DNA of 64,000 nt from Alectoria sarmentosa (Eukaryota > Ascomycota > Lecanoromycetes > Lecanorales > Parmeliaceae). Each line of letters opens with the position of its first letter. Position 1 is the stretch's first letter. Under the pieces are notes generated by a model. The model did not search any database, was not told the origin of the DNA, and saw only the letters and a program-made list of their open reading frames with translations. Of this stretch, positions 47,097-61,893 are shown piece by piece. The stretch lies in contig WOGZ01000199.1 in assembly GCA_009733775.1 (NCBI GenBank), positions 1-64,000 of the forward strand. The letters are read 5' to 3'. The position numbers and the translations under genes were made by a program.

Positions 47097-50000
47097 AAAC
47101 TTAACAAAATCGTTATAAATAAATTCGTTCGATAAAATATCGAGCGCTATAAAATTATTATAAAAAACAATTTTTTAACGACTTATTATATAACATTCAC
47201 AAATATATTCGTTAATAATGTTTTTAAAGAAATTTACATTTATATTAATATTAAAAAGTTTATTAAGATTTTATTAATTTAAATAATTTATATAAGCATA
47301 TTATAATTAATAAATCGAGTTGAAAAAAACATTATAAACGATTAACGCATTATTATCTTTTTAAAGATTCAAAAAAAAAATCGCGATTTCGCGTATCGAT
47401 TAATGTGATAATATTTTGAATTAAAACATAATTTTTTTTATATAAAACGACTTTAATATCGACATTTAAAAGCTTTTTAATCGATAAAAAATTAACGTTT
47501 ATATCGAATATATATAAAACATTAGAAATCGTTAAAATAACGCGTTTATTATTAATATTACAATTAAAATTAATAATATCGTAAATAAAAAATTAAACTT
47601 TGACGTTTTTAATATCTTTGATAAATCGAGATTAAATTTTAATATAAATAATAAATATTGAATAATTGATAAAGAAATAATAAATGTAATTAAAATCTAT
47701 CACAATTCGAATATCGAAGTTCATAAATTTAATTAATGATAATTTTTTATTTAAATTAATATTTTTTTTATCTTAATTTACTTAATTAATTACACTCAAA
47801 ATATTAAAATCATTTAAAATGAAATTCGAATAACTTTAATCGTTCAATTTATTTAAAAATGTTATATAAATATAAAGATAATCGTTTTTTTAAAGTATAC
47901 GTTATATTAATATTAAGATAATTATTTTTCTCTGAGATAAAGATATTAAATAACGCTTTTTCGATGCGTTTGCGTTTAATATTTAAAACGTTAATGCTCG
48001 CGTGAATAATATCGATTTACGTCTTCTTTTTCTTTTTTATATTTATTTATAAACTTCTCAAATTTCAAATAAAAAAATTTAATTTAACATTTAACGAAAA
48101 AATGCTTAAATTTACGATTAACGATTTTATAAAAAATATAAATTTCGCGATTAATAAAATTAAAATCGTCGAAATCGCTTTTAATAAATTATTTATTTTT
48201 ATTATTACGATAAGCGAGTATAATAATATTACTTTTCTTAATTACGAGTATACGACGCTTTTCGTTTATTATATTATAAATAATTAAATCGAATTTAACT
48301 ATCTTCGAATTATAAAGCACATAAATTTAAATATAAATTATTATAAAAATATTATAAACTTCGTCGAATTTTATAAAAAAAAATTAAATAAAATAAAACT
48401 TTAATAATAATAATGAATCGTTTAAATTAACGATTTTAACGTTAATTTTATAAAAATTCTTTTCGTATTAACGAACGTTTTTTTTAAAATTAATATTAAT
48501 GTTATACAATTAACGTACAAGCTCGATATAAAATTCAAAATTTATAAACTTATAATAAACATCGATGACGTTTAATATAACTTAAGAATTTTCGTTATGT
48601 TTTTTAATAAATTAATAATTAACATAATTAAAACGCTAATAAATAATCACGCAAACTTTAAACTTAATAATGTTAATAAAAAATAAAAAATTGTTTAACA
48701 TTAATTAATCGTTAATATCTTCGTTTCATTTAATATATTTAATAATGAATTTCAAAATAACAATGAAAATCAAAGAAAAACTGTTTTTATTATTTATAAA
48801 AACATTTTTAACGATATCTTAAGCGCTGAATTCAATTATCGATATCAAAAAAAAAAATGTAAAAGGTTGATAATGATAATGAAAATAATGAAAACGAGAA
48901 TTTTTTTATTACGATTAAAAACGAATCGAGAATATCGATTTAAAAATTATTATTTTAAAAAAATATCGAAATAAACGAATTTAATAACGATTCAAAAAAC
49001 GATTCGAACATTTCAAAAAAAGTTGATAAATGAGATCGTTTACCTTTAACGCGTAAATTAAAAATTTCGATATTATTTAAAACGTTAAATAACTTTTCAT
49101 TAACTTTAAAATCGTTATCGCATAACGATAATGTGAAAAAAATGAAATAAATGCTTTATTAATCTTCGTTAAAGTCGTTTAAATTTTGATTAATATTAAT
49201 TAATTATTATCGTTATATTTCAAAGTTTTGTAACAATAACGAAAAATGTTTATACGAAAATTAACGATAAATTTAAACGATAATATTATTATAAAATGAA
49301 GTTAATAATATAAAAAATTTAACTTTAAATTTAATAATAAAAACTCAATTTAATTGAAATTATATTAAATATAATTATAAATATATAAATTTTAAAATTC
49401 GCATTCTTTTTATGTTATTTAATCAAAAATTCAAATTTAAAATATTCGCTTCGACGATTATTATCGTGAAATTAAAATTAATTAAATTTTATAATCACGA
49501 TAATAAAATATTATTAATAACGAATAAAGAATTTAATAATAAAATCTTAATCTCTTTTTTCAAATTTTTTTTAAAATTAAAACGTTAACTTTAATACACG
49601 AAATTTGTTATTTTTAATTTCAAATAAACTTTTAAGCGTTTAAATAATAATAAAGTTAACTTTAAACTATTTTAAATAATAATTAAATTGATAATAATGT
49701 TAACATTTAATTATTTAATTTATTTCATTAATTCGATATATCGTTAAAAATATAAATTATTAAATTAATAAAATAATATAAAAATAAAAGCGTATTCTCT
49801 CTTTTATTTAATATATTTTATATAAAAAAGTTAATGATATTATAAAGATCTTATTATAATTCGATTATATAATCGTAAATTATATATAATTTCGATTAAA
49901 AGTAAATAACTTCGACTCGTCGAGAATTGAAAAGTTTTCAATCTTCGAATTTCGAATTATGATCATTTAAGTTTAAAGATTATTTTATAAATAAGAATTG

Positions 50001-53000
50001 TTAATCTCAAAAAGATTAATTAAATAAAATTTTTAATAATTAATTATTTTATTATAATAAATATAAAATGCTTGAAAACAATTATAATTATAATAATAAA
50101 TAAATAAATTATGTTTATAATAATCGTCGAGTAAACTCGAATTTATAACTTATAAAAATATAATGTAAAACACTTAATTATATTACTTTAAAAGTGTTAT
50201 AAAGAAAAATGCGATCTATATTATAAACGTAAAGCGTTCATCACGTGATTTATCACGTAATTTAAATTTCGACACACATTTAAATTTATTTATTTTATCG
50301 AAAATACTTTCGAGAATTTAATTAATAACGATTTTATATTTAAATTTATTTATTTTATCGAAACAATTATATTTAATATAAGAAATTCGATTTTTTAAGA
50401 AAAAAAATAACGTTAATTTATATTTAAATTAAAATGTTTTAATTTTTTGTTTTTTTCGTCGATAATTCGAAAAATTAAATTTTTATTTTTATTTTTTTTA
50501 TTTTTTAATAATTTGAATTTTTCTTATTTTTCGTTTAAAAGAGTTATTTTTGATAAAATAATTAAAAATAATAATAATTTTAACGAATTTCGTAATTTTT
50601 TTAATATCGATTTTTTTAATTTCGATAATAATCGAATTTCTATTTAGAGTTAATTAGAGAATTTCAAATAAAATTCACGATTAAACTTTCGTTTTCTTAA
50701 TTTTTTTAAAGATCGAAAACGTAACAATCTTTGTTTTTTATTTCTTTAAAAATTAATTTTGTTATATAATAAATAATGTTACAAATTATATAAGTTATTT
50801 TAAATAATCTTTAATTTATATTTAATTCGATAGATTTTTTTAAATCGTAAAAATTTCAAAAATCTTTTAAATAAATTTAAAGAAATTAAGAAATTTTTGA
50901 AAATAATTTTCGTGTTTTCGATTTAAGATTCTTTTATTCGAATTTGAAAATTTTTTATGATATCGATAATATTGTTTTTATAAATAAAAAGAATATATAT
51001 TAAAAAATATATTTCTTTTATCGACGAGCAGAAGATTACGTTATAATTAAAAAAAAAAATCTATATAAATAAATCTTTTCATTTGTTTTCATAAAACGAG
51101 ATTTTTTTAATAATTAAACATTTTTTTTAAAATGAGAAGAATATGATAATATAATTATAAACGAAATTTAAAAAAACATTTATTCGTTTATAATAAAGAT
51201 TTAAGATCTCGATATTTTCGACGTTAAATTAATTTGTTGAATAAGTTTATATTATAACAAACGTTAATAATAAACGAAATTTAATTAATTACGTATAAAA
51301 CGTATTTAAATATACAATTTAAATAAATATTATAAACGAATATACTTAAATTATTTGAGCGTAAAATCATTTAAACGTTAAATTTTAGATTTTTATATTA
51401 TCGTTTACTTTTCACATTATTTTACGTCAATTCACGAAAGAATTTAACAATCGTAAAAAATTTTAATATCGTATTTATTAATAAAAGAAATCGTAATAAA
51501 AGAATAATTATAAAGAAATTCGTGATCGTGAAAAGAATAAAAAACGTAATTATAATCGTGATCGTAATCGATTTAAAAAGAAAAGATCAGCATCAAAAGA
51601 AAAACAAAATAAGTATATAAATAAATCATTTTTTTCTTTTTCACGATCTTTTATGCCGAAATCGCGTATCTTTTAATCGACGTCTTCGTATTTAAATTAT
51701 ACGAACTTTTATATATATATTTTTTATAATTAACGAGCTTACATTTTTTATTAACAAAATTAAAATAATTAAATATTATTTTATATATAATTATCGATTT
51801 AAACGCAGATTTAAAAAAAGTTTTAATTAAATTCATTTATTTTAAAAAACGATCTTTTAGCATTTAAGTAATTATTTATAATTATAATAAAAAACGCATA
51901 ATTAAATTAATTATAATATTTAAATTAATCGAATTATGAAAATCGAAATAAATGATTATTTTGTTATTTAAAATAATATAATAATAATTAAAAATTCGAA
52001 AATTTTAAATATAAGAATTTAAAATATATAAATTCGAAATACGAAAATTTAAGATATAAAAATTTAAAAAAATTTAATAAAATATTCATAATTCGCGCTT
52101 CGCAAAAAGTTTATTTTAATAAATTTTCGAATGAAAATATTTATTATAATATCGAAGAATATTATAAAAATTTTAATAATTATTATTTCGTGAATTCTTT
52201 TTTTTATCATATAAATAATAAAAAATAATTTCACGATATTGATAAAATAAGTTTTCGAAAAATGAAAATAAAACGAAATTTAAAAACGACGTAAACGTTA
52301 AATTCGTTATTATCTTTTATTATATTATAATTAATAAAATAAAAGAGAAATTAATATATTATAAATATTAAAAAAAAATTGCTTTTAATAATTTTTTATA
52401 CACACATTTTCGATCGAAATTTTAATAATAAAAGATAATAAGATTTAAAAAGTTATAAAGAGATAAGAAATTATTATATAAATCGATTTTAACGAAAAAA
52501 TCGTTTATTATTAAAAAGTTGAAATTAATTGAATTAATAATTTTTTTAGTTTTTTTAAACAAGATGTTTTTTAGTTTTTAATATTATTTAATCGAATTTA
52601 ATAATTTTTTTAAAAATGCGTTTTTTGATTTAGGTTATGTGAATATAAAATAATTTATAAATATAAGTAATAAATTGTTTTTAAAATAACTCATATTTTT
52701 CTTAATCATAAAAAAATGTGAATTATTAATCACTTTGCGAGAATTAAATTTTAATTAACATTTCACGAATAAATAAATCACACTTTTTTTTTATAAAAGA
52801 AAAAACGACGAAAGAAAAATTAATTGTAATTAAGTTTATTAAAAATATATACGTTATTAATAATTTTAAGACAAATTTTTTGATAAAATTGAATATTCTT
52901 AATTCGAAAAAAATAATTATTAATTTCTTTAACGAAAATATAATTTTCACAAAATGTCGAAATGTTTTAATATTTGTATAATTTATATTTCGAAATAATG

Positions 53001-54600
53001 TATATATTCAATAAATCGTTCGAGCGAAAAGAAAATAAATTATTTTTGTAAAGTTAATTAAAATAATAATCGTTTTTTAAAAAGAAAAAAATCGTTATCG
53101 AATCGTACTTTTTTTTTCGAATCAAAAATGAAAAGCGTATATTTTCATTTTATAAACATTAAATTCAATTTTGTTAATGTACGCAACGATAACGATTTTT
53201 CATTTATTATATTTCGTCGTTATAAAATTAATTCGATAATGAAATTTTTTATATTACGAAAAAATATTTTCAATATTTAAAAACGATTTTCGCGTTTTTT
53301 GCATATTTTAAAATTATTTTTAAATTAAAAAAGTTATATTTAAGTTATTTATTAATTATCTTTTTTGAATAAAGATTAATAATTTCGAGTTTATTATTAT
53401 CGAAAAACAATTAATAATTAAAAAAAAATGCGATTTTAAAAAATTTAAAAACTTTCGAGATTTATTTCGAAATAACGAATTAATCGCGCAAAAACGTCGA
53501 TTATTTCGCATAAATTACGAAATTTTTATAATATTTAAAAACGAATTTTTTTAAACGATTTTCTATTGTTAATAAACGTTAATTTTTTTTTTTTTTTAAA
53601 TCACGAAAATCATTTTCATTAATGAAAAGTTTAAATTATTTGAGATATTATAAAAAGCTTTAATTACGAAAACGTATCTTTATTATTATAATTTTAAATA
53701 ATAAATATACGTCGATTTTAATAAATCGAAAAGATAAAAATTTGAGATAATAATATATTATATATTTAAAAAATTTCAAAATAATTCTTTTTCAAAAATC
53801 GATATATAATTAATTTTTTTTAATTTAAATTATTTAATGCGACGAAATTTCGTTAATAATTAATAATATTGAAAATCGCAATTTTAATATAAATATTAAT
53901 TTTTTTTTCATATATATTGAATTAACGTATCGAAAAAAAAATGATTATTTTTATTAATTATTTTATAATAACGAATATTATACGATAAATTTTTTTTTTC
54001 TTTTTTTTTTTAAATAACATAAATCTTCGTTTTATAAAAGTTTTTCAATACGCTTTTTAATTTAATTTCGATATTCGATAAAGATCGAAGAAATAAAATG
54101 TTATTTCGAATATTTTATTAAAACTTCTGCGTAAACGTGAAAAAAACTTTAATTCGAATATTATTAAAATTCTTAACGACATTCTTATATATAACTTTTC
54201 TTTCGTAAAAATGTCGAAAAAATATCGTTTTAAATTTATAATTGCATATAAAAAAAATGAAAAAAAATTTTAAATTTTAAAATCTTTAAAAGTTGAAAGA
54301 GAGCGATTTAAAGATAATAAATTAAAAAAAATTATTAAAATTTTCAACATATAATTTATTTTTCGTGAAAATTTAATTTATTATTAAAATGAATATAATA
54401 ATCGAAAACGTTTATATATTTTTAAAAGTTTAAAATAAAAAGTTTTCGAGTTGATTTATGACAAGTATAATTGTAAAGAATTTTATCATATTTATGAGCG
54501 AATTATAAAATTATATTATTTTAAACATTTAATTAAACGTTTTAAACGTTATATTTTTTATTATTTTAAATATTATCAAATTAAATAAAGAGACACGTTT
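47097..54600. other. AT-rich RIP-mutated DNA, no gene recognised
   Basis: Probably holds the gag side of the copia element (right of 47,100) and the gag/RT side of the + strand gypsy element (left of 54,600), but I could not recognise these domains. Short frames (48,102-48,287 +, 50,447-50,647 +, 51,651-51,836 -, 52,744-52,950 -) are Phe/Ile/Asn-rich without family features. No LTR pair was identified. Confidence 0.45.
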
Positions 54601-55151
54601 TTTACGAAAATCTTAAATCGATTTTATTATCTTCTCTGATTTTTTATACGATAATCATCGATTTTATATTAAAATTTTTATTTTTTATTTTTTGAAAATA
54701 AATTTAATATAATAATGATTTTAATAAATAAATTTAATATAAAAATTATTATAGCGTTTAAAAAAGACATTTAAAAATTCGCGAAATAATTAAAAACGTT
54801 ACTTCTCGCTTTTATCGATTAAGAAATTCTTAAAATAATTATCTTTAATCGAGATTTTAAATTTATATTTAATTTATGAAAAGCGATTTTAAATCGTTTA
54901 ATATCGATTTATTTATATTTACAATTTATTATTTTCAAATAAACGATTAATTTAAAAAAATTAATTAAACTTTTAAAATAATATTGCATTTTCACATTGT
55001 TTATAATTCGAATATGTTATAAAATAAATTTTTTATATAATTTCGTGAAACTTTATATAACTTTATAAATGCTTTAACGAGAAAACCTTTAAACGAAATT
55101 GTTTACGAAATGAAATTAAATGAAAAACTTAATATTTTCGACGTGATCGCT
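54601..55151 (+). pseudogene. Ty3/gypsy integrase remnant, + strand
   Basis: One frame with stops runs from 54,601 to about 55,080. It shows the integrase catalytic core: SILYNFYFLFFENKFNIIM (with stops at expected Trp positions; the 'S-DFI--LP-S-G-N-I-VVVDR' block), AFKKDI, then IIIFNRDFKFIFNL and KAILNRL ('ISDRDPKFTS-FW-A---RLG', second catalytic Asp kept). From 55,083, one frame over, KPLNEIVYEMKLNEKLNIF corresponds to 'TG--PFEIVYG--P---LD'. This is a third Ty3/gypsy insertion, opposite in strand to those in the left arm. Its LTRs were not identified. Confidence 0.75.
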
Positions 55152-55274
55152 TAAAATCAAATCGATATAATTAATAATCGAAATAAAAATCGATAAAAAA
55201 TCGTTAATATATTTATTTTCGCGATATTCGATATAAAAACACATTATAATAATTATTATAAAGTTATAAAAATG

Positions 55275-55332
55275 AAATTTAATAATAAAATTTAATAATA
55301 AAATTTAATAATAAAATTTAATAATAAAATTT
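55275..55332. repeat. Tandem repeat, 13 bp unit
   Basis: About four and a half perfect copies of AAAATTTAATAAT. Confidence 0.85.
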
Positions 55333-56134
55333 ATATTAAATTATATAAAAAATATCGTTTGTTTAAATTAAAAAACGCGAAGCTTTTTAATTAAAAAGTT
55401 GAATTATTTACGATTTTTTGCAAATACGATAAATTAATTTATAAATTAAATCTTTTCAAGCTTTAAAAGATATATTCGATAATTTTTATTATTTTATTAA
55501 AATTCGTTTTAAAAAAAGAAAATTTATATTAGAAATTAAAAAAAAAAAAATCTTTATCACAAACGAAAATAATTCAAAAATTAAAGATTTATACGAAATT
55601 AAAAAGTTTATAAATAAATAAATCGTTTATTTTCGAGAATAAAAGACGCGTAATAAAAAATCGATAATTTAATATTTTATTAAATAAAAGAATTAAGAAT
55701 CGATATATTATAACGTGTGATATAATATCGATAATTTAAATAAAATAAAAAATTTCAATAAATAATTACGATAAAAAATATAATTAAAAATTAATAAAAA
55801 AATATCGAAAATAAAGAGACTTAAATGTTTTTCAAAAATTAATTATTTTTATTTCGATTTCGAAAAGCGAAAAAATTACTTTTATTTCAAATTTAAAAAA
55901 AAATTTATTTTTTATAAAGAATTTTTTATATTAAAAAAAATCGCATTACGAAAAAGTTAAAAAATTATTATATTTTAATTATATTATTTATTAAATTAAA
56001 CATTAAACGAAGCATATTATTCGAAATTCGAAAACTTCGATTTTGTTAATTAAAGACTTTTTAAACAATTTGTTAATATATTTAAATTATTTAAAAATTT
56101 CTTTCTTAATCGAATTTTTTTTTTATCGAATACG

Positions 56135-56276
56135 ATTTTGCGTTTACTTTTATATTAATATATTATATTTTTTTATATACATTTTGCGTTTACTTTTATA
56201 TTAATATTTTATAATTTATTTTATATACATTTTACGTTTACTTTTATATTAACACATTATAAATTTTTTCGAAAAT
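56135..56276. repeat. Minisatellite, 46-48 bp unit, three copies
   Basis: Units start at 56,135, 56,181 and 56,229, each with CGTTTACTTTTATATTAA; they differ by small changes and short gaps. Confidence 0.8.
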
Positions 56277-57138
56277 CGAAACTCGAATTTTACTCGAAAC
56301 TCGAATTATAAAAATTCGAAATTTTATTTTAAATTCACATTCGTAATTTTAACATTTTCAAATCTCATTTATGAAGCACGTATTAAAAATATTCGAATTA
56401 TACGATAATATTTATATTGAATAATTATTAACATTTATTATTATTATAAATATTAATAGTTTTTTTATAATTAATTTAAAAGAAAAAATCTCGAAAAATA
56501 AACATTATTGCTTTAACACGATATTATTTATATCAAAAAAATCACGCTTCGTTATCGTTAATATCTTAATTATTTTTATTACTAATAAAAATTCTTTAAT
56601 AATCGTTTATTTAAGTTTTATTTTTAATATAATATTCGAGACGACGAAATTTTTTATTATAAATATAATTAAATTCGAAATTAAACGTTGAAAAATTAAA
56701 AATTGATAAACGCGCGAGTATTATTACGATGAAAATTTTTTCGCTTATATATTAAATAAAAACGATAATTTTTCTTTATTGTCATTTAAAATAAATTTTT
56801 TAAATATATAAATTATAATTATGTTAAAAATAAGTTTATCGACGAAAAAGAAAATTCAAAAATGATTTATTATATTTATCAAAAAATATTTTAAATCAAA
56901 TTACGTAAATAAAAAAAGAATCGTAAAAACATTTTCTTTAACTCGCAATTAATAAATTTATAATAGTATTTATAATAAATATCAATTTTGCGATATAAAA
57001 AAAACGATATACGATTATATTAAAAAAATCGTTATTAATATAAAAAAGATTAATTATAAAGAAAATCTCGCAGAAGAAATTTTTTATTATATATAAAATA
57101 ATTATTATTATTATAAAAAATCGTTTATTATGCTCTGA

Positions 57139-57240
57139 TTTATTTAAATATTAAACTCATTTATTTAAATATCGAATTTACTTATTTAAATATTAAATTT
57201 TCTTATTTAAATATTAAACACGTTTATTTAAATATTAAAT
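57139..57240. repeat. Minisatellite, about 21 bp unit, five copies
   Basis: Each unit contains TTATTTAAATATTAAA or a close variant, starting near 57,139, 57,160, 57,182, 57,203 and 57,223. Confidence 0.85.
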
Positions 57241-58011
57241 ATATAATTTAAATAAAAACGTCGCTTAAATAAAAAAAGAGAAAATTAATCGATATATTAA
57301 AAAGTTTTAAAGATTTTAAAATTCGTAAATTGAAAAATATTATTATTTTGAAAAACGAAAACGAAGAAAAAAAACGACGATTTAATAATGATAATATTTA
57401 TTTAACGATAAAAACATCGTAAAAAAAACTTATAATATTAACAAATAAATATAAATGAAAAAAAACGAGAAATTTTTATCGAAGAAAAAAACAAAATAAG
57501 AGAAAAAGAATACGAAATTGCGTTAAAAAAATGCGAAATTGCGTTAAAAATTAAAAAGAATTCAAATAAAGTTTCTTTTTTTCATCGATGTTATTAAAAA
57601 TGTACACTCGATAATAAATTTATTATAATAATTATTATTAATCGCATAACGTTTATTTAAAATTGTAAAAATTTTAAATAATTATTTAAATACGAAAATC
57701 GAAGAAATTAAAAATGCGAAAAACGTTTTAATAAGCATTAAAGCTTTTTCGAAAAAATATATAATTATTATAAATGAAATATGCGAATTTTTTAAAAAAA
57801 GATATTTGTTTTTTATAATTCGCGTTTTTCTTTACTCGAAAAATGATTTATTTACGTTAATCTTAAACATTTAAATTAATATTTAACAATCGAATAACGA
57901 AAAATTATTCGACGACGATAATATACGCGATGAGATTTCATTAAAAAAAAAGATAAAAAGTATATTAATTTATATTTAATTAATTAATCAAAATTGTATT
58001 CATTTTTTTTT

Positions 58012-58165
58012 CGAAACTATTATCGCAGAAATTTTCGCAAATTCATTTCTATTAAAAACTTTCGCAAACTCATTATTTTTAAAATTAATCGCGATTTATA
58101 AAACTATTATCGTAAAAACTTTCGCAAATTCATTTTCATTAAACATAATCGCGATTTTCGCAGAC
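58012..58165. repeat. Tandem repeat, about 80 bp unit, two copies
   Basis: Both copies contain AAACTATTATCG, TTTCGCAAATTCATTT and AATCGCGATTT. A shorter sub-repeat TTTCGCAAA occurs inside. Confidence 0.75.
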
Positions 58166-58606
58166 TTTTTTTAATAAAATTATATTTAAATTTACTTTTT
58201 AATTAATTGAATTTTTTTTCAAAGATATTTTATTAATAAAAAATTCGAAAAATTTCTTATTTTTTTAATAAACGTTACGTTTTTAATTAATTTTTTAATA
58301 ATTAATAATATTAATATTTTATCGTAAAAAATTTCATTTTTTTTCTTCTTAAAATTAGAAATATATAAAGAAAATTATTTAAATAAAAGATTAATATTCG
58401 TTAATATCGAATTTATATTAATTTTTTAAAACGTTTATTATAAAATACATTTTTTTCGTTAAAAAACGCGTAAATAATTAAGAATTAAGAAAATAAACAC
58501 GAATTTTTTTTTAATCGAAAGTTGAAATATTAATATAAAACGTAAATTTCAAAAACGTTTATAAATAAATATTATAAAAACGCGAGAAGCTTTTTTAAAA
58601 AAAAAA

Positions 58607-58770
58607 TGTTGAAAAAAGCTTAATAAAAAGCTTAACATAAATGTTTACAAAATAGATTTTTCTTTTAATAACTTTTCTCAATAAGAATTATCACACTTAT
58701 AATTCGTTATCGTGACTTATTTTTCTTTTTGATTTTTCTTATAAAAACGTTTTTTTTCTCGAAAAACGTA
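58607..58770 (+). repeat. Second copy of the dispersed repeat at 39,246
   Basis: Begins TGTTGAAAAAA and tracks 39,246-39,420 to about 58,760, after which the sequence switches to the chromodomain-element repeat. Confidence 0.6.
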
Positions 58771-60978
58771 ATATATCGCGAGAAATTTATTAATAACATT
58801 ATCGATATTATAATGTTTTATCGTTTTAAACGTTTAAAAATAACGTGATTTAATAAAAAAATAACGTTATTATCGTCGTCGAAACATTTAAATATTTAAT
58901 GTTATTTAATATTCGATATTTTAAACAAAAAAAAAATCGCAAAATTAAAATAATATAATTAAATAAAGCTTTTCGAATCGAATTGAATCGTAAACGTTAA
59001 ATTTTATTTGAAATTCGTATATAATTTAATAATGTTTTAAGTAATCTTTTTTTATAAATTATTATATATATAATATTAAATAAAATTAACAACGACGATA
59101 ACAAAATCTTTAAACGTCGTTAAAAGATTTCGAAAGATATTTATAATATAAATAACGAAGATCGCGTATTAATTCAAGTCTTAAATTCATAAATCGTCGT
59201 CGTTAACCTCGATCGATTTTGTCGTTGAAAAAATAACGTGAAAATATATCGCATAATAATAAACGAGTCGAAAGTATTTATATATACATTATTACTTAAT
59301 ATAATAATAATAACGTATAAAAAATAAAAAAATAAAAATAAAAATAAATGATAATTTTTTTTTATAATTTAATAATTAACTTAATCGAATAACGTATAAT
59401 TATTTTATCGTAAATTATTTAAATATCGTTTATAAAAGTCTTTAATTACGTTATTTATATTATCGAATTCGTTTTCATTAACGTTATATTAATTGAAATC
59501 TTTATCGACGTCTTTTTATTTAATTTTATATTTAAAACGATTTTAGTTTTTTTTTAATTAAATATATTTTCAATTATTTATTTATTTTTATTTTTAACGA
59601 TAATAATTATAAAAAATGAATTTTTTAATTATATAATATATCGATAATATAAAACGTATTATTTACGTCGTTAAGTAAACGTAAATAAATAAATATATTT
59701 AAAAAACGTAATATTATTATTAAATTTAATAGTTAAATTGTGTGATAAAATTAATTTTTAAAAATTAAAAGAAAATTTCGAAGCATATTAAATAAATATA
59801 TATTTATTAAATATTTTCATTAACGAGATAGTTGCGAAATTAATTTAATTGAATTTAAATTTTATAATTTTCATAAAATTTCATAAAAGATAACGTCACG
59901 ATAACGTATATTTTATATAAAACGTATACGATTATTCGATTTAATAAATAACGACGAAATTTAAAAACTTAAAATGAAAAATATTATAAATTTTTATAGT
60001 TTTAAATAATTTCAATTTGTAAAAAAAACTATTTACGATTTGATTTTAAATAAATTGAACATTTTATTATTCAATTTTTTATATAATTTATCGATAATAA
60101 TATTTTTATTATTAAAAAAAAATGAAATTATCTTTTTTAAATAACACGTTTTATTTATAATAGTTAATTTGTTCGATTATCGAAAGTTATATTTTATTTA
60201 AATTATCGCGTATAAAAACGAAAATGTTTTATATATAATCGATAATATTTTTTATTTTTGCAATATAAAAACGTTTTCGAATAATAACGTAATTAATAAT
60301 ATTAAAATTAAATTTATACGAAAAAAAAAAAATTATTTATATAAAAAAACGACATATTCGTGAAAGTTAAAACATTATTATTATTTATAAATTCGATTAT
60401 AAATATTTATTTGATTCAATTATTTTATATTTAATTATAATAAATTCGCAAATAACGTTTTAAATCTTAATTTTTTCGTTTTATTTATTTATTTATTTAA
60501 AAATAAAGAATCGTGAATAATTTAATTTTAATAATAAGTTTTTTATAAAAAGATTTTTATATTATAATAATAAATTTTAAATCTCGATCGAATATTGTTA
60601 ATATAAATAATTCGTATATATAAAAAACTTTTTTAATAAGTATTTTAATAATATTTTTAATAAATATATTATTATCGTTTATTATATATAATATATAATA
60701 ACGTTTTTTAATAAAACAATTAATTGCAATTTATATAACGTTATAATTTTTTAATAATATAAAAATTCGACGATAAAGTTTATAAAAATGTTTTATTAAC
60801 GTTTTTGTGAAATTAAAAATAATTATAATAAATTATGTTTTCGATATTTTAATATTTTAATTTTTTTGTAAATGAAATAATTATTAATTTATATAACGAT
60901 TATAATTTTCATATCTTTTTAATAATATTTTCGTTTGAATAATTTATATATATAAACGATTTTAAAATAATTATATAT
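58771..60978 (-). mobile_element. 3' part of a chromodomain-type Ty3/gypsy element, - strand
   Basis: 58,780-59,480 matches 13,030-13,860 and the reverse of 500-1,286 (3' non-coding plus chromodomain; the - strand at about 59,415-59,490 still reads NEFDN...KDFYKRYL). From 60,160 to 60,978 it matches 15,090-15,925 (integrase and upstream pol region). The match stops exactly where a family-A LTR begins at 60,979, so the latter inserted into it. Confidence 0.75.
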
Positions 60979-61180
60979 TGTTACGAGCGTATTTTATATT
61001 TTTAATAAAATTAAGTTTTCTTTAATATCACATTTTTTTAACACTATTCGATTAAACTTAACGTAATTTAATAAAAACATTTATTTTTATATAATTTTTT
61101 TTTATATATACATATTTTCTTCTCACTTAATTGTCTTATTTAATATATTTATATAATTTAATTTTATGTTAATTATAACA
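60979..61180 (+). repeat. 5' LTR of family A
   Basis: 202 bp, the best preserved start (TGTTACGAGCG). Its left edge is fixed by comparison with the uninterrupted sister sequence at about 15,905-15,930. Confidence 0.85.
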
Positions 61181-61836
61181 TTATAATTAAGTAATTATAC
61201 TTACTTTATTCGAATTAATAAATAAATTTAAAAAACTTATTAATAAAAACTTAAACAAGAAATTAAGTTAAATTATTATATAAATAATTCGTTATAAAAA
61301 GTATTAAACGAAATAACGTAACGATTTCGTTAATTAATAAACGAGAAATAAATAAAAACATTAAATAATTTATACGATTAACGAATTAAAAAAGATTTAT
61401 TATTTATTATTTAAATATTTCAAATTAAAATAACATCGATTATATCGTTTAAAAGATTATTATTAAAGATATTTAAATTATTTACGACATTATCATTAAA
61501 TAAAAAATTACGATTTTATAATCTTTCAAAAAAACAAATTTATTTCGTATTATCAAGTTTTCTCGTACGTAATTAACGACGATATAAGAAATATTTTTTA
61601 TATAAATAACGAGATTAAAAGAACGTTATTTGAATAATATATTATTTTCACAAAATTTTAATAAATAAATAAACGATTAAATAAGATTCTTTATTGTTTT
61701 TTATATATTAAATCAAATTTCTTTATTATACGAAAATCGTTAAATATATTAAATGAAAAATGTTAAAATTTTTCTTTATTACAATACTTTTTAATATTAC
61801 ATTTTTCAAAATATTTAAATCTCTCTTCTTCTTTTT

Positions 61837-61893
61837 CTTTTTTATTTTCTTTTTTATTTTCTTTTTTATTTTCTTTTTTATTTTCTTTTTTAT
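61837..61893. repeat. Tandem repeat, 12-13 bp pyrimidine-rich unit
   Basis: About four to five copies of CTTTTTTATTTT inside the family-A element; the sister position (about 36,560) has only a T/C-rich stretch, so the array expanded in this copy. Confidence 0.8.

Larger units (their letters stand above)
55152..58606. other. AT-rich DNA with minisatellites, no gene recognised
   Basis: No coding region was recognised. The stretch contains four local tandem repeats listed separately. It may include the 3' part of the gypsy element whose integrase ends at 55,151. Confidence 0.5.

Noticed and set aside
57139..57240. CRISPR-like array of about 21 bp repeats
   Set aside because: The units are contiguous with no unique spacers, in a eukaryotic context; it is a minisatellite.
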